This document shows, piece after piece, positions 21,473 to 33,800 of a DNA stretch of 64,000 bases (position 1 is the stretch's first letter; each line of letters begins with the position of its first letter). Location: positions 15,926,947 to 15,990,946 of the forward strand of contig CP154957.1 of the NCBI GenBank assembly GCA_039621445.1. Direction: 5' to 3'. The notes under the pieces were generated by a model. That model was given only the letters and a program-made list of their open reading frames with translations, was not told where the DNA came from and made no database searches. The position numbers and the translations under genes are program-made. This DNA is from Euglena gracilis (lineage: Eukaryota > Euglenida > Euglenophyceae > Euglenales).

Positions 21473-22640
21473 TCGACCCATCCAGTGTGGAGTGTGCCTC
21501 AGCACTGGGGCACCCAGAACGAGCGGCGACACTGAGAGGACCAATGGCGACATGCACTCTTCATCACTAACCCCCCCAGTGGCTGCAGAACAACGAGTCA
21601 GCCGCTGAAAAATAGCGGAACACACACCAGGTGACAGGAACTCAAGCCCTCCGCCGCCCGTGTTGGAGAGGGAACAACACTCGCACCCAACCACGCGCAC
21701 CTGCCTTTGGACATCCCCACGCTGTGCGCACTTGCGTGCGATTAAGAGGTGGATGAGGGACAATGTGGCCCGGAATGCAAACCCAGGCAGAGACGTGACG
21801 CTCAGCGCAAGTGTCGTGAGCATGTGTGTGCGTAAGTCATCCCCCAGCTGTTCGTCTGCATGGCCCCTATTTTGCAGCCCCTGCCAACAAGAACTGCGCA
21901 GGGAGGCCGCCACTGTCCCCAGGCACACAGCACTGGTGGCTGAGGCCTTGACACTGGCCACGGGAGAGGGGTCTTTGGTGGCCGGGGTCGCACACACGTG
22001 CGCCCGATTGGGGGTCTCTGAGGAAAGAATCACATATCTGAAAACGTGCTGCACGAGGGGGGTTAAACCTCATTGAGCTGCACGGTGAAAACGTCCCGCG
22101 CTCTTGGTTCTGAAACGCACCCAAAACGCCCTGATTTATTGCAAGGGCTGACCACAGTCGGCAGGTTTGATCTTGAGATCCCTGATATAACCCAGTTTCC
22201 GCATTGCACACAACATGAACGCTCAAAATCGGATTTGCCAAAAAAAAGGGAATTCTGGGCCCAAATTCAAAAACGAGGCCGTCCATGTAATTTCCTTTGG
22301 AAACAAGCCTAACGCTGCCAAAAACGGTCATCATTTCCCGGAGTTTTTGGCGCGGCAGAAGCAGCACCACGCCCCACAAACAGTGTACCTTGAAGCGAGG
22401 GTGATTCCCAAACCTGTGACACAGGTTTCCAAGATTTTTCAAAGCTTCTCCAAAGTTTTTATTGAGTGCCCAATTGTTTGGCAATCTCCAAATATGCAAA
22501 AATAAACGTCATGGTTTTCATTCAGTGTTTCATGATCTGATCCTGCTTTGTTTTCCCTGGCAAACTGCGGGCACCGTAGGTCCCGGTTTTCTGGGTAAGC
22601 AAAGCAGGATCAGATCACAAACCGCCATGTACAACATGGT
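21473..22640. other. GC-richer segment, coding status unresolved
   Basis: Both strands have long open frames (195 aa and 210 aa on minus, 138 aa on plus). The plus frame ends VAEALTLATGEGSLVAGVAH and AHTCARLGVSEERITYL. None matches a family I know and the two strands read about equally well, so I call no gene. 'agcaggatcagatcac' is inverted around 22,530-22,620. Confidence 0.35.
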
Positions 22641-24690
22641 AACCCCTTCCCCAGTAGAAGCACGGGCCCGCTACAAAGCGTTGGGCCCCCCCACCGCCGC
22701 CAGAGGCGGCAGTTCACTACAAGCGCACCCCCATTTTGTTGATTAAAAGGAAATCAACAAAAATTGCGCAGGCAGTGCTTTGGAACAAAGGTGTGGCTGA
22801 AGAGGCCAGCAGTGTGAATAATAGGTGACGCAAAACATTTCAAGGGCGAGATCAGTGTGACACACTTGCAGTATTTTAAAAGCAAGTTTTTTGTGTTGAG
22901 TCAAATACAAAAATGCTTATTTCATTCCCTGTCCAGACCTCCCCCCCCCCATTTTAGTGCGCACTGCTAAAAGGGTGAACAGTGCCAAAATAAGGGTCCC
23001 ACCCCTGAGACTCCAAAAGTGAACTCCAAGTGCGCACCCCCCAAAAGCCATTTTACACTGCACCAATCCCAGGTGGTGCACCCTGAGGGCCCGAAACCAT
23101 TGTCCAAAAATGGGTACACCCCCAGAGGGAGTTCACCTGATGGACCCTCCCCAGAGTTTGCATTCTTCTTAGACCCCCACCCCCGTCATTTTCTTATTTC
23201 ATTTTTTATGGGTCCCACTGGTATCATTCCCCTGGGTGGGTCCCAGCCTGGGTCCCCTGGATGACCCCCCTCCCCCCCGTCTCCCCCTGATTGCTCTCTC
23301 TGGTTTTTTTTTAACAGTTAGCACTTGGAAATAATGGTTCCCTACCCAAATGATGGCCTTCTGGCCCGAAAAGAATAATAATTTGGCGTAAAATAATGAT
23401 CACAGGATTTTTAATTTTATGGCCATTTTCCATTGTGAAGCATATATATGATTTTGGGCATTATTTTTAGGTCCAGTGGCCGCATGTTTTAGGTCCACTC
23501 GCGATCAAAGATTATCAAAGATTAAATGCGACATTGTCCTGACTTGGAACAAACAACAACCTACCCCGCTTCGATTTAGTCCAAAGTGCTTTGATGTGGT
23601 GTCATTTTCTGATTTTTCTTGGCTAACTGAATGACACAGTGGAAAGCCATGAATTTTGCCTTTTGCCTGGTTCCGGATGAGGATTCCAAGCAATCCTGGA
23701 CGACTCCCTTTGATGGACCCCTCCACCTTGAGAACACAGACAGGCTGCCTCAGAGCTTTTGCATCTTTGTTGCCCACCTTGGCCTCAAGGACAGTAGCAG
23801 TGTTTTTGCTGTGTGAAAGCTGTTTTGAGCGAAAAGATATCCTTAGAAGGAGGATAAGTTGGTGTGGGGCAGTTCATGTGATTTCATCTGTTGGGGTCAA
23901 ATTTTTCTGAGGATTTTTGCTCAGATTAAAACATTCAAAGGACAGCCCCCTGAGCTTCAGGCTCTTTCGAAGCGCGCAGTCCACAACAACATCTTAACCC
24001 CAAAAATGGGTCAGCCCAAATATCATTTGTCTGTATTGCATTTGTTTTCTTTGTCTTCTGGGTCGCATTTTTTTTTTCAAATTCAGAAGAAAATTTTCAA
24101 GAAGAAGAGAACAATATTTCTTTTGGAGGTGTCAAGTTTTGTACCAATTTTTTTTGGCATTTGGGGCCAAAACTTTGGGCACAAGGACTGACACCAGCTG
24201 GCAGTGTTTTGGAACAAAGTCCTGTCCTTAAAGGAGATAAATGATAACTGATAATTTTTTCATCTGATTGTTGGGGTCATTTTTGAGGATTTTTGCTCAG
24301 ATTAAACAAAAGGAGCCCCCTTTCTTTTCTCCCACGTCATCTTCCCGTGGTCAGCCCAAATATCATTTGTCTGTTTTGCATTGTTTTTTTGTCTTCTGGG
24401 TCGCATTTTTTTTTTTTAATTTTTTTGAAGAGATTTTTCTTTGGAGCAAGTTTTGTACCTTTTTTTTGGTTTGGGGCCAAAACTTTGTCACAAGGACTGC
24501 AGCTGGCAGTGTTTTGGAACAAAGTCCTGCAAGCCATGCACCGTTTAAATTACTGATTTTTTTCCAAGTGCTGGAGCAGTGTGAAGCTGAGTGTGTTTTT
24601 TTTTTTTTTTTGAATTAAGATCAAAATGCTTGGTCCTCGAGAATTAAACACACTCTTTTGACTGGAGGGCAGGACAAATAACAGCAGCCT
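22641..24690. other. Upstream spacer of the ABCC gene
   Basis: No gene recognised. A segment near 23,870-24,190 is repeated at 24,245-24,545, with 'gcccaaatatcatttgtctg' and 'gtcttctgggtcgcattttt' in both. The promoter region and any trans-splice acceptor for the ABCC transcript should lie at the right end. Confidence 0.45.
23875..24545. repeat. Tandem duplication upstream of the ABCC gene
   Basis: About 300-base units at 23,875-24,225 and 24,245-24,545 share, in order, 'gaggatttttgctcagatta', 'gcccaaatatcatttgtctg', 'cttctgggtcgcattttttt', 'ggggccaaaactttg' and 'ctggcagtgttttggaacaa'. It lies 240 bases from the first exon. Confidence 0.85.
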
Positions 24691-24785
24691 CAGTGTGCAA
24701 GGTCAATTCTGTTGCCCACCCTCCCCTCCGAAGACGAAGAAGTTACATGTTCAAGCACAGACAAAGGGGAGGCCTGGCAGTGTCC

Positions 24786-24873
24786 ATGAGCGTGGGCCTC
24801 CTGGAGACGGCGGACGCCGAGGTCGCCATCGAGATGGACGGCGCAGGGGGCGAGGAGGGGACCGAGGCCAGGG
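24786..24873 (+). CDS. ABCC exon 1: acidic N-terminus
   Basis: Reads MSVGLLETADAEVAIEMDG then GGEEGTEAR. I chose the ATG at 24,786 because the acidic, GC3-rich stretch starts there. In-frame ATGs at 24,693 and 24,747 are alternatives, since the frame is open upstream. The exon end is uncertain: leaving after 'gccaggg' joins in frame to the next exon. Intron 1 has CGGAAT near its start and ATCCCG near its end, a short inverted pair. Confidence 0.6.
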
Positions 24874-27800
24874 CTGACCGGAATCCCCGAAGCCCTGTTG
24901 GCAGTGGGTGGGGGGTCAACTACCCCCCCCCCCCCCGGGAGGGTCCGTCCGTCCGGGGCGGTCTGTCCATCCATCCGGGGGGGGGGGGCTTCCAGGGGGG
25001 AGGGACGGTCTGTCCGGGGGTGTGGTCCGTCCGTCCGGGGGGGAGGGGGTCCGTCCGTCTGGGGGAGGGGGGGTGACCACTGGGTGGGGGGTCCATCTGT
25101 GCGCCCTCCCCCCTCGCCAGGCTATCCCGTACAGCCCTGACCGAGGCGCAGAGCGAGGCGGCGTCGCACGCCCCCCGCCCGGGGCTGTCGGCCATGGAGC
25201 GCGCTGGGTGGTTCTCGCGGCTGACCTTCGGCTTTATGGGTCCTGCCCTGGGTGTTCGCGGAGATGAAGTGCTTTTTTGCCCAGAATTGTCTTGAGGTGA
25301 AGTGCTGATTCATCTTTAGAGAGCAGGGGTTTTCTTAAGCTGGAGGGGACCTGCCCCGGGGGGGGGTCCAGCTTCGGCCTGCTGGGTCCAACCCAGCCGG
25401 CCAACCCCCCCCCCCCGGAGTCCAGCCAACACCTTTTTTCCAGCCAGCACCTTTTTCCAGCCAGCCCGCAGGACCCCCCGGGGTCTTAAAGAAAAACCCC
25501 TTTCTGAGATTGCATGCCTCCCCCCCGTGTTATGCACCTGGTCATCAACCCCTTGGGCTGTTGGGTCCAATAGGTTGAATCCCAATTTGGTTTTCCTCAA
25601 AAAAAAACGAATATTTCAAGCAAATTTCAAAATCCCCAAAACATCCCCCTCTTTGGCACTGTCTGCAACTGGGCCACAAATGGAAGCAGATGTTGGCAGT
25701 TCAGTATGATTTATTGCAGATTACAGGTGAAACAAAATTGATGTGAACAAAATTTTTGGGAACTGCCTCGGTTTCTCCCATCATTTTTTTCCTTGTAATT
25801 TTTGTCAGCCGCTTTTATGGCACCCCTTGGACAAGGCACAAGGCATGGATCAGGAAGCCCTTGAAGCACCAGGGACCTGCTCATGGTCTACAGAGTGGTC
25901 AGGATTGCTGAGACATACATTCTCAGAAAAAAAGGGTTGTGCCGGGGAACTTTGAAACTCCCAAGGCCGGCGTTTCAAAAAAAATCCAAAAATTTCTTCA
26001 AATTGATGTCCCCAGAACCCAAATTCCCCCCAAAATTCCCTGTAATATTTGTTTCGTGTGGTTTTCTGTTTCCTGTAATTTGTTTCCTGTAGTTAATTTT
26101 CTTCCGGACCGTGCGTTAAACCTGGAAGAGTTTCAGAACTTTGGGGTAATATCTGGGTTTCCTCGCCAGCGGCGGCCCAGCACCCATCATCCGCACCGGC
26201 GCCAAGCGGCCCCTCCAGCTGTGGGATATCGATGAGCCGCCGAACAGCGTGAAGGCTGCCCCCACTCTGCATGCCTTCCATGAACACTGGGCAGACTCCC
26301 ATTCAAAGCTGGATTCGCCCTCCGTGGTGCGGCGGGACCCTCGCTTCATGGCACCGATCAGTTACTTTTTTCCCAAAGGTTTAAAGGTGGTTGGGTCCGT
26401 TGGACCCCCCCCCCCTGGGGGAGTGGGGGGTTGGGGTGAGTGCCCCACAGAGGAGTTTCCTCTATTTTCGGTGTGAAGCACTCAGATTTTTTTGCTCCGT
26501 ACTTGAAAAAGTGGGACCCTGGACTCCCCCACCGAGTGGGTGGGGGGTGTCTTTACAAATCCCTTCTACGATAACGCCTTCGAATGATGGGTTGGTTTTT
26601 GCAGGTTGGAAGCCTGGCACTGGGCGGTGGAGAGCCAAAAGCCGAAGCCAAAGCTGTACAAGTCGCTATTACCCAGGACAGGATGAATGTCTGATTCTCG
26701 ACTTTTTTCTGCAACTGTTTCAGTATATGGGTGATTTGGATGAAGAAGCGACTATTTTTGTGTGCAAAGTCAGTCATCAAAGGTTCACATGATTTTCCCT
26801 TTTTTCCTAGTTTTCTTTCCTTCCCTAGCTTGTTAACCATTTTTTGTGGTTCTTCTCTCATGTGCACCAACTGCCTCCACCCAGCCCGGGAGGAAACTGA
26901 ACTTGCACAAGCATTTTTTTCCTCCGTTGTTGCTTTGACAGACAGCCTGTGTTCTTCACTGCCCACACCGTCCTGTTGATGGTCTCACTAAAGGCCGACC
27001 TTCTGTTCGTGATGGCATGCGGAATCGCCTACGCAGGGTGACCATGCGGCTACGAAACAGCATTCTTCAATGGAAAAACGTCAAGACCCAAAAAGTAATT
27101 TAGTCACTGGCCAACCCCCCCCCCAAGAGGGACTGACTGGCTTCTGGTACATCTCCCCGAGGGGGGGGGGGGCAAAAAAACCCAAAAGCTTTCAGCAGCC
27201 TTCGACACCCGGTGACCATTTTTTCCTTTATGTTTGCGGTCAATTTTCCCTGCATCCCAGAGTGGAACATTTATTTTCCTTTCTGCTGAGGTTGAGGATT
27301 CCAGCCTGTCTGCAACGTCCAAATATTTGTCCCATGGAGTACCCCCCCCCCCAAATAATTAACCCCCCGATTTCGACACTCGCAGTCGGGGGTTCGGGGG
27401 GGGGGGTCACTGAGCTCTTATCTCTTTGAGGGAAACAAGGTTGGGTTTTGTTTTTGTATTTTGGGGGGGGGTCCCAAAATCGGCCCAAAAATGTTGGGGG
27501 GGGTACCCAAAAATCAAAATTTTGGGTCTCCATTCACGGGAAACAATGGTCGACATCCGCAAAGTCACAAAGGGGCTGTCGCTCAGAGTTGTCCTGAACA
27601 CTCCCCGCCTGCTCGAAACGCTTTCTGGCGTTTCTTTTTTCAATAGTCAGACCTTCCCCCTCCCAGTTAGTCCAGTAAGGCCTTTCAAAATGCCCCCAAA
27701 TGCAATTTTCTGTTCGAGACATGTAAACCCCCCCCCAAATAATACCCCCGGGGTATTATTTTTTCGCCCGAAGTCCCGGCCCGAGGGGGGGGTATTATTT

Positions 27801-30800
27801 GGGGGGGGGTATTATTTCCCAAAAATTTTCGAATTTTTTCGAAGTCCCGTAGGAGCAAAAATAGCGCCAAAACCCCCCTTTGGGGTCATTTTTTGTACTT
27901 TCTCATAAAATTTAGCATTTTTTGGAGGCCAGATGATCCAGAAAAATCGATCTTTTTCGTACTTTGTTGTCAGAGATTATGATTTTTACGTACGTTTTCA
28001 GGTCAAAAATCCGGGCCTTCGGCCCGAAACCGGGGGGGGGGGGTATTATTTCGGTGGCCGAAGTCGGACCCCGAGGGGGGGGGGTGTATTATTGGGGGGG
28101 GGTATTATTTGGGGGGAGGGTTTACAATGATCACACCCCCCTGCCCCTCCCCAATCAGAGGCCACAATTCTGGAGGGCATGATTTTTCCTCCGAAAATAA
28201 CAATCTGGATTCCAACGATCACCCCTTATCAGAATCCACAATTTTGTTGTACCATCCCCCCCCCCAGTATAAACACCGGCCTTGCATAAGCACTGCCCCC
28301 CCCCAGTGCGCTTCCATCTTTTTGGACGTGTTGGACAGGAATCCTGCTTTCCACACGGGGGGTCGGCGGTTCGATTCCGGCTGCAGCCCGAGGGATTATT
28401 TAAGGCCGCACCCCTGGGGAGGGGGGGTTTGGGGTGGGTCTGGCCGGACCCCCCCCCCCCCGGGGGCCCAGAGGGGGGTGAGATATACTTTTTGGCGCCG
28501 CAGGAGCAGAAAATTTTGAAAAAAATGGCTTTCCTTGGCCAAAATCGGTCTTTTTTAGGTGGTTAGGGGTTAGGGGTTAAATTTTTCAAAGAGGGGGTCC
28601 CAAAAATACAAATTTTTGGTGTTTTTGGGGGGGGGTGCCCAAAAAACAAAATTTTGTGGGGGGACCCAAAACCCAAAACCCAACCTTGAGGGAAAAGGGG
28701 GGGTGAACCTCCCCCTCCCCCCCCCTGGTAGACTGTGAAAACCACGGATTATCACCATGATCCCGGCCTGGTTCCGGAATTTATTTTTCGACTGGATTTC
28801 TCGTTTCCGAATCACCTCCATATGACCCCTAACTCCCTGCCAGGCCCGAGTTATTCACGCGCGAAGGGGTCCAAACTAGGTAGGATTGGCCCGCCCCCCT
28901 AGATGAGCCCCCCCCCTTTGGACTCTGCCATTTCGGGCCCAAAAATCGATATTTCAAAATATCTCGAAAATGATGCAAAATCAAAGGAAATGTCCGGAGA
29001 CCTAATTTGAAGCCCTTTTTTGATTTTGATTTTGATTTCCCCGCAACTCCCCGCCTAGCCCGAGATACGGCCGTTTTTCGGCCCAGATGGCCGTTTTGTA
29101 CACTTTTCCCACTGTCCGACTCCGAGGGGTGGGGAGTCAAAAAAAAAATCAATGTTTTCAAAATTTCTCGAAAATAATGCAAAATCAAAGGAAATGTCCG
29201 GAGACCTAATTTGAAGCCCTTGTAATGCCCCATATACCAGTGTTTTGATTTCCCCGCAAATCCCTGCCTAGCCTGAGATACGGCCGTTTTTCGGCCAATT
29301 TGGGCCATTTTGTACAGTTTTCCCACTGCCGCCAGACTCAGCCGCTTTTGGCCAAAAAAAGTCGAAAAAATCCAAAATAATCGAAAATTTTTATTGGCCC
29401 AAAATCATGTTTTTTGGCCTCCCGGACCCGGAAAAAGTGTTGTCGAGCCGAAAACGAGCGTTTTTCGCCCCCCCCCCCCCCCGTTTTGGCCCAAAACCAA
29501 TGCATTTTGGGTCAATTTGGGGTCAAAAAAGTCGAAAAAAATCGGAAAAAAATTGCCCAAAACCATGTTTTTTGGCCTCCCGGACCCGGAAAAGGTGTTT
29601 TTGAGCCGAAAATGAGTGTTTTTTTGAGCCACCAGCGCCCCGTTTTGGGCCGCCAACCCATTGACTTTGGGTCAAATCCGGGTCAAAAAAGTCGAAAAAA
29701 TCGAATAATTTTTTTTTGCCCGAAACGATGTTTTTTGGCTTTCCGTACCTGGAAAAAGTGTTTTTTTTTAGCCGAAAATGAGCGCTTTTGGACACCCCCC
29801 CCCCCTGGCGCCTTGTTTTTGGTCTGAAACCCGTGGAATTTGGTCAAAAAAAAACGGGTCAAAAAAGTCGAAAATAAAACGGGTGTGGGGTGTAACCCCC
29901 CCCCCCCAAATATAAGAAACCCCTCGCTATAAGAAACCCCCATATATAAGAAACCCTTCGACCGATTTTCAGCCGACACCCAAATATAAGAAACCCCCAA
30001 ATATAAGAAACCCCTGGGCTGTTGGACGCTGATCCATATATAAGAAACCCCTCATCCATTTTCAACACAAGTCACAGCAAGTCTCAACAAAGAAGAAGCC
30101 GGTCCAGTCTATTGCTTCTTTGCAAAGCAAGAGGTCAGAAACAACTGCTTTTTGGGTGGAGAAGGTGCAACTGGACTCAAAAACTCAGACATGAAGAAAA
30201 TCCAACACACAGCAGTCACATGTAATTAATTACACAAAGGAACCGAATGAAGAAAAAGTTCCATTTATAAGAAACCCTTGGGGCCTGCCTTCGACACCCA
30301 AATATAAGAAACCCCCAAATATAAGAAACCCTTTGGGCCGATCGGCCGACACCCAAATATAAGAAACGGGTTTCTTATATTTGGGGGGGGGTTATGGGGA
30401 GGTTAACATTTCATTAACGTTTCAGAATTTACCGTAAAATCACTGAAAGTCACCGTAAATTGCAAGAGTGTATTTGTAACTTGTAAATTACCTTCCATTT
30501 CATGCATGTCCCATTAAGAGCTCAGCACTATTCAAAACCTGGGTTATTATTTGGGGGGTTCATTATTTGGGCAAAATTTCGAAGTCAAGAATCTGGCCAA
30601 AAAACCCCTCCACAGGCTCCAATGGTCGCTTTTTGTGTTTTGGGGGGCATTTTTGAAAATTGGTGCTTTTTTGGCATATTTCTGCACCAATTTCATCCAG
30701 TTTTGTGTGTTTTTTTGCAACATCTCTGCTACTTTTTCCTCTTTTATTTCAACACCTTTTAGAGCTGCCAGGGGGGGGGGGGGGGCTACTGCGCGAGGGT

Positions 30801-33800
30801 CAGTGCAACGCCAGGCCGGAAGCTTTGCCTTGACGTAACTGCCTGGGGCCGCCCCTTCGTCACGCCGCTGCTGCTGCAGTCGTTACTGGAGGTCGTCCAG
30901 GGGACCCGGCCGCAGTGGGAGGGCTTCCTGTACGCCGCCATCATCTACTCCGTCAACATTGTTGGTGGTGCCCTGCAGTCCCACATCCTGGCCCAGATGC
31001 AGGTGTGTACAGTGCTTTCAACTGAATCTGTCCCAGAGCAAGACCCCCCCAAAAAGTTCATTTTCAGCAAAAATCCAGACCCCCCAAAAAACTCGATCAG
31101 CAAGATGCCCATGCCTCACTCACAAAGAAACATAATCACCTCAAAGACGTGTGGATTGCATCATTTTTTTTTTTAACCCATTTATCATGTGTTTCAATGG
31201 TATTTTCTCAAGAAAGTTGAATTTTTGCTGGCTCTTTGTGGGAAACATGGCACAAACCTGGATCTCAACCTTAACCATCCCCTTCATAATCCTAACCTTG
31301 GCATAAACCCCACCCTGAACCCATGCCGGAATGCCTTTGTTCCACACTGTTACCCACCCCACCCACACTGTGGTTCGTGCCATATGTGCCTGTGGGAGGG
31401 AAACACGAGGCCAAAACAAAATAGCCAACCCCACCCTGAAAACACAGGAAGGGGGGTCCGACCTAGCAGCCCTACCCACCCACCAGGATGGGGGTAAGGG
31501 GGTCGACCCTCCCACCCACCCACCATCAGTACATGCCATGGATTTCTCCCTTGTAACTGCAATGTTGGGGGGGTCGACCTCCCCCGACTTCCCACAATCA
31601 GGGGGGGGGATAAGCGGAACGCATAATTTGCACATTTTTTGCATGTTTCGTCCATCTTCGCTTCACTTCTTCATTTCCCAGTTTTGGCCTGAAAGGCACG
31701 ACAAAGATTGATGGGTGTGGGTGTGGGTGGAAAGGAAGGAAGGGAAGGAAGACTGGACCCCAGATATGAGCTTTGCAAATGCAAATATGCAAATAATAAT
31801 GTGCAAAATGCAAAAGCAAAATATGCGCTAAGAATGTGCAAAAAATCTGTGATTTTCCAGAACCAGGTTCTTGGTCATGTTCAGGACCCTCAAATCATTC
31901 AGGCTATTGTGGGCCATTTTAGGGCCGTTTCAGCCCATCAGCAACCACAATCCGCCATTTTTGGACATTTTTGACCATTTCGACCATTCTCGGCCATTCT
32001 TAACCAATCAGGAAGGATGACATTGTGACGAGAAACAGCCCCAACGACCAAAATTGGCTGTTTGGCCCAAAAATGGCCAAAATGGCCAAAAGTGGTCCAA
32101 AATGGCTCAAAGATGGCCAATAATGGGGATATTCTTTACCTCCGCTAGACCCACTTGTGCTTAAACACCACAACCGCATCCCCAACCCCAAAAGGGCTTT
32201 TGGTGTGGGGTGTTGCCCAAAAACCAAATTCCCATTCAGTCCCCTATTTCCATAATGTATAAATAGCCCAAAGTGGTTCCCATAATTGCCGAAAATGATC
32301 AAGAACGGCCCGGGATGCGACAAAATGGCCCCAGAACGGTCAAAAGAATTTCAAAATGACCCCAATCAGGGGTTTTCTTGAGCTGGAGGGGTGCGGTCCA
32401 GCCAGCACCTTTTCTCCAGCCAGCACCTCCCAGCCAGGCTACGAACCCCCTGACCGGGGTCTGCTGAAGTAAAGTTTGGCCCATCCCAGCAAAGCCGGGC
32501 TGGACTAAAACAGTTTCCGGTGCAAAGTGCCGAAGTTTTCGGGGAAGAGGTCAAAAACAATCGCCAAAAGTTGCATTTTTGGGTGGTTTTTGGGATTCTA
32601 CCTTCCAATCTTGGCTGAAAAATGCCAACCCGCCTGGATTTGGGCTTTTGGGCATTTTTTTTGTACCCGCCGGGTCCAGCTGCCATCAGCCCCCTGTACC
32701 CCATCCATGGGGGGGGCAGTACTTTTTTCCATCCGGCCCACGGGACCCCGGGGGGGGGGGGTCCTTAAGAAACCCCCACCCCCAATAATATAGATAATAT
32801 GCGGGACAGGGAAATATGTGGCAATATGTGGCAAAAGATTTTGAAAATCCTCAAAATATGCATTTAGGACATGTGACACTTAGGACATTAGCATATGCAT
32901 TTAGACCAATTTACACAAGGTGTCATGGCAATGCCCCCTCGACACTTGACACCTTGTATAAATTGGTTTAATTGAGGTTTCATGTGGGTCCTATTAATCC
33001 CAAAAAAATTATCTGCTTATTTTTTCTGCCCAAAATTGGGATATTTTTCCTGGAGGTTTTTTATCATGAAATGTTTCAAATACTGCTGAGATTGTTTGGA
33101 TGAAACTCGCTGCCAATGTGTTTTTTCTGTATTTTTCCATATTCTCGCAAAATATGAAATGAAAGTCCACTTTTACCATGGGGGCACATTTTTTTTTGCG
33201 GAAAGATTGCCCATATCTCCTGGCTTGTGTTCATCAAATTGCACACCAAGAATGCTTTCCCATCTCAATGTGAACACATTCATTCATTCTGTAAACGCAC
33301 GTATGTGTTTGTCCTCTTTTACATCACATATCTGAATAGGGTCCACCTCCCCTCCTGGGAAACTATCATGCCCAAGAACCTGTTTGGGTCCCGCCCGGGA
33401 AACTGTCAGGGTCCCGTCACCGGCCAACCTGTCATTATAGGAAGTTGTCAGGGTCTCTGGTACCGACCAACCTGTCAGGGTCATTTTTCGTTGACTTTCC
33501 CTTGAAATGCCCACCCGGGAAACTGTCAGGGTCCCGCCCAGAAAATTTTCAGGGTCATTGGTACCGGCCACAATAGGAAGTTGTCAGGGTCCCTGGTACC
33601 GGCCAACCTGCCTGGTGACAATTTCCCAGGGGGTACAGGGGCCATAAGATTATCGACGAGCGGCAATGCTCCCCGGTGCAGTGTTTGCGAACCTCGCCAA
33701 GCCGTGCCCCTCGGTCCCAGGTGGTCGCACTCAAAGTCCGCACGTCACTGAATGGTGCCATCTACCAGAAGGCGCTGCGGCTCAGCCCAAGCCATCCCTT

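Larger units (their letters stand above)
26671..30836. other. ABCC intron 4 (4.2 kb), repeat-filled
   Basis: Holds C/G blocks with 'ggggggtattatt' inverted pairs (27,740-28,110), a tRNA-like T-arm (28,365), the first copy of the large composite repeat (28,731-30,541) and 'aatataagaaaccccc' repeats (29,910-30,375). No other gene is seen. A short plus frame near 26,970-27,090 (DGLTKGRPSVRDGMRNRLRR) is an unidentified scrap. Confidence 0.6.
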
